In this document: in pieces, positions 6,784 to 12,696 of the stretch
Position numbering within the stretch: position 1 is the stretch's first letter
Layout of the letters: each line of letters starts with the position of its first letter
Source: Prevotellaceae bacterium
GTDB lineage: Bacteria; Bacteroidota; Bacteroidia; Bacteroidales; UBA932
NCBI GenBank assembly: GCA_031284065.1
Contig: JAITAP010000138.1
Location: 1-16,166 of the forward strand
DNA length: 16,166 bases
Reading direction: 5' to 3'
Notes under the pieces: generated by a model
What the model was told of the DNA's origin: nothing
Databases searched by the model: none
The model's input: only the letters and a program-made list of their open reading frames with translations
Made by a program: the position numbers and the translations under genes

Positions 6784-8244
6784 CTACCACGCCAGCTTTT
6801 CAAATGCTTTATCCCACACGTCGGTATCTTTCGGTTCGTACACTTCGGGCTGCACGGAGGCGCGTATCACCGCGCGGGCTTCGTTCACCGACGCTACGCA
6901 ACCTGCCGCCATAGCCTGCGCCATAATATTGCCGATGGCCGTAGCTTCCGACGGCCCCGCCACCACAGGCAAGCCAATAGCGTTTGCCGTGAGCTGGTTG
7001 AGCAGCTCATTCTTGGCGCCGCCGCCTATCACGTGCAGCCTCTCTATCGGGTGCGAGGCAAAGCCTTTCAGCTTGTCCAGCGTGTAGCGGTACTTCATGG
7101 CAAGGCTGTCAAAAATGCAGCGCACAAATTCTGCGTCGGAAACCGGCACGGGCTGCCCCGTGCTCGCGCAGCGCCCGGCAATGGCTTCGGTCATACTCTT
7201 TGGGTTGGCAAATTCGGGAGCATCGGGATCTACAAAGAAGCGGAAGGGCGTTTCGGCGGTGGCCATAGCGACCAGCTCGGCGTAGCTGTAGTCCCTGCGG
7301 CTTGCCCACTCCGACTTGCAGCGTTCAAGCAGCCACATTCCCGTGATATTTTTCAAAAATCGGGTGGTGCCGCCCACGCCGCCTTCGTTGGTAAAGTTTT
7401 GCCGGTAGGACTCCTCGCTTACGATGGGCTCCTTGCACTCAATTCCCATGAGCGACCACGTGCCGGAGCTCAGGTAGGCAAAATTTTCGTCCAAAGCAGG
7501 CACGGCAAGCACGGCGGAGGCGGTGTCGTGCGTTCCTACGGCAACTACCGGAATGTCGGCAACGCCCGTCAAGAGGATGGCGCGCTCCTTTATTTTTCCT
7601 ATCACTTCGCCCGGCATTACCAAGGGCTGCATGAGGCTTGGCGAAATGCCCAGCGCGTCGAAGATTTTCGGGTCCCACGTCTTGGTGTACGGGTTGAGCA
7701 GCTGCGATGTGGAGGCAATGGTGAACTCGTTGCGCATTTCCTTCGTCAAGACGTACGCCAGCAAATCCGGAATAAAGAGCAGGCTGGTCGCCCTCTCGAG
7801 CGCGGCCGAGTCGGCTTGCTTAAGCGCAAAGAGCTGGTAAAGGCTGTTGAAGTTCATCACCTGAATACCGGTGGCGTTGTACACCTCCCGGCGCGGCATG
7901 ATTTCAAAGAATTTTTCGGGCATGCCGTTGGTGTACGGGTCGCGGTAGGCAAAGGGAGGGTTCAGTATTTTGCCGTGCTTGCCAAACAGCCCAAAATCTA
8001 CGCCCCACGTATCAAAGCCCACCGAGCTTGGCGCAATTTTCGCGTCAACGCAGGCTCTAAAGCCGCCGGTGATGCTTGTAAACAGCGCAAGCATATCCCA
8101 GTAAAAACGCCCATTGCTCTCAACAGGCCCGTTGGGAAAGCGCGTAAGCTCCTGCATGTGCAGCTTGCCGTTTGCCAGCGTACCTGCAATGCTGCGCCCG
8201 CTGGTAGCGCCCAAATCGAATGATAAAAATGTGTGCTCTTTCAT
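6784..8244 (-). CDS. rhaB: Rhamnulokinase
   Basis: The 486-residue protein is a FGGY-family sugar kinase, close to the usual length for RhaB (about 489). It phosphorylates L-rhamnulose to L-rhamnulose 1-phosphate with ATP in the cytoplasm, the second step of rhamnose breakdown. Visible motifs are the N-terminal phosphate loop SFDLGATSGRS (residues about 8-18), FDTWGVDFGLF, GTHDTASAV in the middle, and the C-terminal nucleotide-binding segment VIGGGAKNELLNQLTANAIG with GPSEATAIGN. These fit rhamnulokinase better than xylulo-, glycero- or fuculokinase. The ATG at 8244 has GAGAT just before it. No rhamnose isomerase, aldolase, permease or AraC regulator is in the window, unlike the usual Bacteroides arrangement. 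The gene is bracketed by inverted repeat islands on both sides. Confidence 0.93.
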   Translation of the reverse strand: MKEHTFLSFDLGATSGRSIAGTLANGKLHMQELTRFPNGPVESNGRFYWDMLALFTSITGGFRACVDAKIAPSSVGFDTWGVDFGLFGKHGKILNPPFAYRDPYTNGMPEKFFEIMPRREVYNATGIQVMNFNSLYQLFALKQADSAALERATSLLFIPDLLAYVLTKEMRNEFTIASTSQLLNPYTKTWDPKIFDALGISPSLMQPLVMPGEVIGKIKERAILLTGVADIPVVAVGTHDTASAVLAVPALDENFAYLSSGTWSLMGIECKEPIVSEESYRQNFTNEGGVGGTTRFLKNITGMWLLERCKSEWASRRDYSYAELVAMATAETPFRFFVDPDAPEFANPKSMTEAIAGRCASTGQPVPVSDAEFVRCIFDSLAMKYRYTLDKLKGFASHPIERLHVIGGGAKNELLNQLTANAIGLPVVAGPSEATAIGNIMAQAMAAGCVASVNEARAVIRASVQPEVYEPKDTDVWDKAFEKLAW

Positions 8245-8281
8245 ATCTCTACGTTTAAGTGAATGGTTGGTTTTTCAACCG

Positions 8282-8323
8282 CTAAGGTAAAAAAAAATTG
8301 CATAGCTGATACATTTTACCTTA
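8282..8323 (-). promoter_or_regulatory. rhaB promoter region with a 10-bp spaced inverted repeat
   Basis: The minus strand reads TACCTTAG at 8289-8282, one base off the -7 consensus, about 38 nt upstream of the rhaB ATG. Perfect 10-bp inverted arms, TAAGGTAAAA (8283-8292) and TTTTACCTTA (8314-8323), have centres 31 bp apart, about three helical turns. One arm coincides with the box, so a bound dimer would be expected to affect transcription. The sequence above it to 8400 is very AT-rich. Confidence 0.4.
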
Positions 8324-8329
8324 CTGTAT

Positions 8330-8400
8330 TATTTACAATAACATCATAAAATATTTAATATCAAATATCTAAATTTTACATTCTCTGCCGGTTTAAAATG
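8330..8400. other. AT-rich stretch between the rhaB promoter and the repeat island
   Basis: This stretch is composed mostly of A and T (for example AAAATATTTAATATCAAATA) and has no ORF. It may be an upstream promoter element, a site for nucleoid proteins, or an easily melted region next to the repeat array. Confidence 0.4.
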
Positions 8401-8412
8401 GCGATATGGTAA

Positions 8413-8580
8413 TTTGTCCACGAATTACACTATTTTTTGTCCACGGATTACACGGATTAGCACGGATTTTTGTCCACAGGCTACGCGAATTACACGGATT
8501 AGCACGGATTTTGTCCACAGGCTACGCGGATTGCACGGATTAGCACGGATTTTTGTCCACAGGCTACGCGAATTACGCTA
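8413..8580. repeat. Tandem repeat island, right of rhaB, inverted relative to the left island
   Basis: Core copies of TTGTCCAC start near 8414, 8437, 8470, 8511 and 8553. The full unit is 41-42 nt (8470-8510 and 8511-8552): TTGTCCACAGGCTACGCG, then GAATTACACGGATTAGCACGGATT. Inside each unit ACGGATT recurs every 10-11 nt. The family is that of 6381-6545 but in the opposite orientation, so the two islands form long inverted repeats around rhaB, about 1.9 kb apart. Confidence 0.88.
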
Positions 8581-8635
8581 ACTGTAATGGAGAAATTAGC
8601 GAAAATTCGTGCAATTCGCGGGCTGTAGCAGCTCA

Positions 8636-8643
8636 CAAAGGTA
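8636..8643 (-). promoter_or_regulatory. Candidate -7 promoter box below the response regulator gene
   Basis: The minus strand reads TACCTTTG, a perfect -7 match, 28 nt beyond the response regulator stop. A transcript from here would cross the whole repeat island before rhaB, giving a leader of about 385 nt. No -33 element is evident. Confidence 0.35.
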
Positions 8644-8670
8644 CGCCGCGCGAATATAATAATCGTGCGC

Positions 8671-9432
8671 TCAGCCCGTGAGCCATTCCTTAAAATTCTT
8701 TGCGCGGGCTTTGCTTACGTAAATTTTTTCGGGAGCGGACACGGTGAGGTTTACCGCAAGCTTGCTGCCAAACCACGCGCTAACGTCTTTTACGGCGGAA
8801 CGCGCCACAATATACTGCCGGTTGGCGCGGTAAAAGGCCTGCGGCGAAAGCTGCTCCATCAGCTCGTCCAGCGGCTGCGAGAGGTAGTGGTTGCGATTGT
8901 CAAAGGTAACGGCAATCACCACCTTCACGTCAACGTGGATGTAGGCAATATCCTTTACCGCCAACGGTATCAGCTTGTCCCTGTTGGATACAAGCAGGTA
9001 GGACTTGTACACCGCCTTTTCCCTGCGAATGGTTTCGAGCAGCGAGGCAATCACGCCGCTGTCAATGCCTTTTGCGGCGGACAGGCGGCGGTATTTTTCA
9101 ATGGCGTGTTGCAGGTTGTCTTGGTGAACAGGCTTTAGCAGGTAGTCAATGCTGTTGACCTCAAAGGCCCGCAGGGCGTACTTGTCGTAAGCGGTGGTGA
9201 AGATTACGGGGCAGGTAACGGCAACCTTGTCGAAAATGGAAAATGAAGAATCATCGGACAGGTGAATGTCCATGAACAGGAGGTCCGGCGCGGCGTGCGT
9301 CCGCAGCCACTCCACGCTGTCCTCCACCGATTGTAGCGTAGCCAGCACGGTAATATCCGGGTAGAGCTCTTCGAGCAGCAACGCCAGCGCTTGCGCCGCC
9401 ACTTCTTCGTCTTCTATGATAACCGCTTTCAT
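8671..9432 (-). CDS. LytTR-type response regulator
   Basis: The 253-residue protein has a receiver domain (about 1-120) with the acidic pair E7-D8, phosphoacceptor D55 in LLFMDIHLSD, a TTAYDKYAL switch segment and KPV lysine near residue 106. The C-terminal half (about 150-253) is a LytTR DNA-binding domain, with the typical IAYIHVDVKVVIAVTFD and FYRANRQYIVARSAV segments. It should bind DNA as a dimer when phosphorylated by the kinase encoded just upstream; the two genes overlap by 4 nt (ATGA). LytTR proteins usually bind paired sites about two turns apart. Which genes it controls is unknown; the nearest downstream candidate is rhaB. Length and domains are complete. Confidence 0.93.
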   Translation of the reverse strand: MKAVIIEDEEVAAQALALLLEELYPDITVLATLQSVEDSVEWLRTHAAPDLLFMDIHLSDDSSFSIFDKVAVTCPVIFTTAYDKYALRAFEVNSIDYLLKPVHQDNLQHAIEKYRRLSAAKGIDSGVIASLLETIRREKAVYKSYLLVSNRDKLIPLAVKDIAYIHVDVKVVIAVTFDNRNHYLSQPLDELMEQLSPQAFYRANRQYIVARSAVKDVSAWFGSKLAVNLTVSAPEKIYVSKARAKNFKEWLTG

Positions 9433-10484
9433 ATTTTTTTCAGGGGAATTGTTACGCTAAAAATGTCATCTGTACGGCAAATCGTGATTTCCTGCTGCCA
9501 CTTTAGCCGGTATCGCTCGGCAAGGTTCGCCAGCCCGATACCTTCGCCAACTTCCACCGTTTTCCGTCGCTGCACGGGGTTGGCAACCGTTACCGAAGGA
9601 GCGTCTGCCGACGTAAGAATCCGCACGAGGAGTGGCTGCTTGCGGCTAATAATGTTGTGCTTGATGGCGTTTTCTACCAGCGTTTGCAGGCTGAGCGGGA
9701 TGATGGCGTAGCGCTTGTACGCAGGGTTGACGTCCACGTCGAGCCGCAGGCTGTCGCCGTGCCGTATTTGCATCAGCGAGCCGTACGTTTCCGTAAACTT
9801 CAGCTCCTCGTCCAGCGTAATAACGTCCTTGCCTTGCAGCGTGTAGCGAAAGATGTAGGAGAGCTGCTGCACAAACTGCTGCGCCTTGTTGGGGTCGGTT
9901 TTGATGATGGCGTTCAGCGTGTTGAGCGAGTTGAACAGGAAGTGCGGGTTGACCTGATGCCTCAACGCCTCGTAGCGCGTTTTTTCATTCTCGGCTCTCA
10001 GCGCCTCGTTCTCTATTGCTATCATGTTTCGCCGGACGTTGGCGTAAATCATTTGCGAAGAAAAAATAACTATCGTCGCCGTAAAGAAGTCGCGCATTAG
10101 CCCGCCGTGAAACGCCCGCTCGGAGTGTTCGCCAAAATCAAACAGCAGCGTGTGGATAAACGTAAAAATCCAGCTTAGCGAAGCGGCGGCAACCATCATG
10201 CAGCCTATAATGAGCAACAGCTTCAACGATTTTGGCCTACCCAGCTTCAACAGGGCAAAGTTGATGAGGTATAGCAGAAAGGTAAAAAGAAACGTGGTTG
10301 CCGCCGAAACCAAGAGGCGGAAAGCGTCAAAGTCGGGCATTTTCACGTTTTCCGGCGCTACGGCTTCCCGCCCGTAGAAAAACATGATGCTGCTCAACAC
10401 GTGCATGACAAGGCTGATGGTGAGCGCAAACAGCGCCGCAGAGCGGCAGCTCATGGCAGAGCGGTAGGGTTTACTTCTTTTCAT
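9429..10484 (-). CDS. LytS/YehU-type membrane sensor histidine kinase
   Basis: From the chosen ATG at 10484 the protein has 351 residues: four hydrophobic segments (about 16-36, 57-80, 87-112 and 131-148), a short helical linker, then a His_kinase domain with phosphoacceptor H181 in RHQVNPHFLFNSLN, an N box LVENAIKHN and a G box GEGIGLANLAERY. It should autophosphorylate and pass phosphate to the LytTR regulator encoded next. The open frame extends to 10550, but those 22 extra codons come from repeat DNA and lie upstream of a perfect -7 box (10489-10496), so a protein starting there could not be made from this promoter. No periplasmic sensory domain is visible, so the signal is probably sensed in or near the membrane. 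Confidence 0.92.
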   Translation of the reverse strand: MKRSKPYRSAMSCRSAALFALTISLVMHVLSSIMFFYGREAVAPENVKMPDFDAFRLLVSAATTFLFTFLLYLINFALLKLGRPKSLKLLLIIGCMMVAAASLSWIFTFIHTLLFDFGEHSERAFHGGLMRDFFTATIVIFSSQMIYANVRRNMIAIENEALRAENEKTRYEALRHQVNPHFLFNSLNTLNAIIKTDPNKAQQFVQQLSYIFRYTLQGKDVITLDEELKFTETYGSLMQIRHGDSLRLDVDVNPAYKRYAIIPLSLQTLVENAIKHNIISRKQPLLVRILTSADAPSVTVANPVQRRKTVEVGEGIGLANLAERYRLKWQQEITICRTDDIFSVTIPLKKI

Positions 10485-10488
10485 GCTG

Positions 10489-10496
10489 CAAAGGTA
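10489..10496 (-). promoter_or_regulatory. -7 promoter box just before the histidine kinase gene
   Basis: The minus strand reads TACCTTTGCAGCATG, so only four bases separate the -7 box from the ATG. Transcription would start at or within a few bases of the start codon, giving a leaderless or nearly leaderless mRNA. This placement also supports 10484 as the true start. Confidence 0.6.
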
Positions 10497-10526
10497 AGAA
10501 AGAAAATAGAAATTAGGAATAGCTTT

Positions 10527-10600
10527 GCCGCCGGGTTGCCGATACGCCATTGCCGCCGCCGGGTTGCCGATACGCTACCTCCTACCCTCCCCTACCCTCC
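10527..10600. repeat. Short direct repeats upstream of the kinase promoter
   Basis: A 21-nt sequence ending GTTGCCGATACGC occurs exactly at 10527-10547 and 10555-10575 (period 28). It is followed by two copies of CCTACCCTCC at 10581-10600. These are non-coding and abut a hairpin element at 10601-10718. Confidence 0.75.
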
Positions 10601-10718
10601 CGTCATTTCGACCGGAGTGCGTAAGGCGCGAGCGCGCGCAGTGGAGGCCCCCGCCACCACGCGCCGACAACGGAGAGGGAGAAGCGGCGGGAGATTCCTC
10701 GCTTCGCTCGGAATGGCG
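10601..10718. repeat. Dispersed hairpin-type repeat between dnaG and the kinase gene
   Basis: The element begins CGTCATTTCGACCGGAGTGCG and ends CGCTTCGCTCGGAATGGCG; the ends are imperfect inverted repeats of each other. The inside contains GAGCGCGCGCAGTGGAGG and GAGATTCCTCGC. Elements of this wording (GTCATTCCGAGCGAAGCGAGGAATCT type) recur widely in Bacteroidetes genomes between genes. It lies right after the dnaG stop and may serve as its transcript end. Confidence 0.65.
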
Positions 10719-10731
10719 GTGAGCTTAGTTC

Positions 10732-12666
10732 TTAAAACACCGGCCTTGCCAGCATTTCCGAGAGCTTTGTGCGCACTTTGTTTAGCTCGCCGAGCTTGAG
10801 CAGCAGCGCGTCCAGCTCTTCGCCGCTCTTACCCTCCAATTCCAGCTGGAGGTGCATGATGGCCTGCGTAACAATTTTTGACTTGTACACGTTGATGGCT
10901 TTCGGCACTTCCACCCGCAGGCGGTCTTCCTCGAGGTCGGGGGTGTCCGGTTGCTTCCAGATTTTGCTGAGCGTGTATTTTTGCGAGAGCAGGTCGATGG
11001 TCAGCTCGCATATTTTCTGGTCGGGGTGGTTGATGAAGCGCCGTATATCCACCGTTTCCGACGCTTCGAGCAGCTTTCTGTACTCCTCAAAAATTTGCCG
11101 GTACACCAAATTCTGAAAGCTTAGGTCTTCGCCCGCAATTTCGTTAATGATGTAGGCGCTTACGCGAACGCTAAAGCAGGATTGGTTGCCAAACCTGAGG
11201 AGCAGGTAGATGAGCTCCCGCTCCTGCTCCCGGCAAAAAATGTTCTCCACAAACGCCGGAATGGAGGGCGTGTGCACCGCTTCGGGCGGCGCAGCGTCGC
11301 CGGCGGCGGCGGTCGGCTGCGGCTCGCGGGGTCTTGGCGCGTCACGCGCATCGTCGTACAGCTTTTTCCGGCGCAGCTTGGCTACCTCGCCGGTGAGCAC
11401 GTCCTCGCCAATCTCCATCAGCTTGCTGCACTCCCGAATGTACACGCTGCGCGGAATGGCTTCGGGGATAACCGCAATGCTGCGCACCATGTCGGTAATG
11501 ACTTCCGCCCGCCTTATGGGGTCATTTTTTGAGTCGGAGAGCAGGATTTTTGTTTTGAACGAGATAAAATCTTCCTCGTGCTGGCTGATGAAGTCCGTAA
11601 ATTCGGTAACGCTGCGGCTTTTGGCAAACGAGTCGGGGTCTTCGCCGTCGGGCAGCAGGAGGGTTTTCACGTTAAGCCCCTCCTCCAGCAGCATGTCGAT
11701 GCCGCGCAGCGAAGCTTTTATGCCTGCGGCGTCGCCGTCGTACAGCACGGTAACGTTTGGCGTAAAGCGTTTGATGAGGCGTATCTGGTCGGCGGTGAGC
11801 GAGGTGCCGCTCGACGCCACCGCGTTGCCAATCCCCGCCTGATGCATTGAGATAACGTCGGTGTAGCCTTCCACCAAAAAGCATTTGTCGCTCTGCATCA
11901 TGGCTTTTTTTGCAAAGTATATGCCGTAAAGCGTGTTGCTCTTGTGGTATATTTCGCTTTCGGGCGAGTTGACGTACTTCGGCACGGACTTATCGGACTT
12001 GAGCGTACGCCCTCCAAAGCCTACAACCCTTCCGCTAACGGAGTGTATCGGGAAGATAACGCGGCCAAAAAAGCGGTCAATCAGCTCTCCGTTGTTGCGC
12101 TCGACGGAAAGGCCGGTTTTTACCAAAAATTCTTTTTTGTAGCCGTCGCGCAGGGCGGTGTTGGAGAACGCGGCGCGGCTGTCGAGGCAGTAGCCCAGCT
12201 GAAACTTGTCGATGGTTGCCTTTGTAAATCCGCGCTCGGCAAAGTAGGCCATGCCGATGTTTTTTCCGTCCACGTGGTTGTGCAGGGTTTTGGTGAAGTA
12301 GTCCTGCGCGTAGGCGGCGGTAATCATCATGCTTTCGCGGTCGTTGTTGTGCTGCTGCTCTTCGGGCGAGAGTTCTCGCTCCTTAACGTCCACGCCGTAT
12401 TTTTTTGCCACCACCTTGAGCGCCTCCCAGTAGGTCGTATTTTCGTGCGCCATCACAAAGGTTACGGCGGTTCCGGCCTTTCCGCAGCCAAAGCACTTGA
12501 AAATGCCCCTCGCGGGCGACACGGAGAACGACGGCGTTTTTTCGTTGTGAAACGGGCAGCAGGCGGTGTAGTTTGCGCCGCGCTTTTTGAGCGTGATGTA
12601 GTCGCCTATCACCTCCTCAATGCGGGCTGCGTCCATAATGCGGTCTATGGTGGCTTGGTCAATCAT
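10732..12666 (-). CDS. dnaG: DNA primase
   Basis: The 644-residue protein makes RNA primers for the replicative helicase-polymerase complex. The N-terminal CHC2 zinc-binding domain has C37, H40, C58 and C61 (CCPFHNEKTPSFS and FKCFGCGKAG). It is followed by the catalytic core (about 120-370) with VGFGGR, the Toprim motif LVEGYTDVISMHQAG and the metal-binding YDGDAAGIKA. A proline- and alanine-rich linker near residues 440-465 leads to the C-terminal helicase-interacting domain. The length is normal for Bacteroidetes. It follows mutS by 18 nt and is probably co-transcribed with it. Confidence 0.97.
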   Translation of the reverse strand: MIDQATIDRIMDAARIEEVIGDYITLKKRGANYTACCPFHNEKTPSFSVSPARGIFKCFGCGKAGTAVTFVMAHENTTYWEALKVVAKKYGVDVKERELSPEEQQHNNDRESMMITAAYAQDYFTKTLHNHVDGKNIGMAYFAERGFTKATIDKFQLGYCLDSRAAFSNTALRDGYKKEFLVKTGLSVERNNGELIDRFFGRVIFPIHSVSGRVVGFGGRTLKSDKSVPKYVNSPESEIYHKSNTLYGIYFAKKAMMQSDKCFLVEGYTDVISMHQAGIGNAVASSGTSLTADQIRLIKRFTPNVTVLYDGDAAGIKASLRGIDMLLEEGLNVKTLLLPDGEDPDSFAKSRSVTEFTDFISQHEEDFISFKTKILLSDSKNDPIRRAEVITDMVRSIAVIPEAIPRSVYIRECSKLMEIGEDVLTGEVAKLRRKKLYDDARDAPRPREPQPTAAAGDAAPPEAVHTPSIPAFVENIFCREQERELIYLLLRFGNQSCFSVRVSAYIINEIAGEDLSFQNLVYRQIFEEYRKLLEASETVDIRRFINHPDQKICELTIDLLSQKYTLSKIWKQPDTPDLEEDRLRVEVPKAINVYKSKIVTQAIMHLQLELEGKSGEELDALLLKLGELNKVRTKLSEMLARPVF

Positions 12667-12674
12667 TGTGAGTA

Positions 12675-12696
12675 GAAAACAGGGTTACAGCCCTGT
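12675..12696 (-). promoter_or_regulatory. Small hairpin with T run at the mutS stop
   Basis: On the minus strand ACAGGG (12696-12691) pairs with CCCTGT (12684-12679) around a 6-nt loop that contains the mutS TAA, and is followed by TTTT. It resembles a weak intrinsic terminator just 12 nt before the dnaG start, so it could lower dnaG expression relative to mutS or stabilise the mutS mRNA end. Confidence 0.4.

Noticed and set aside
6676..8223. 515-codon plus-strand frame opposite rhaB
   Set aside because: The minus-strand frame carries all rhamnulokinase motifs; the long open antisense frame follows from GC-biased codon use.
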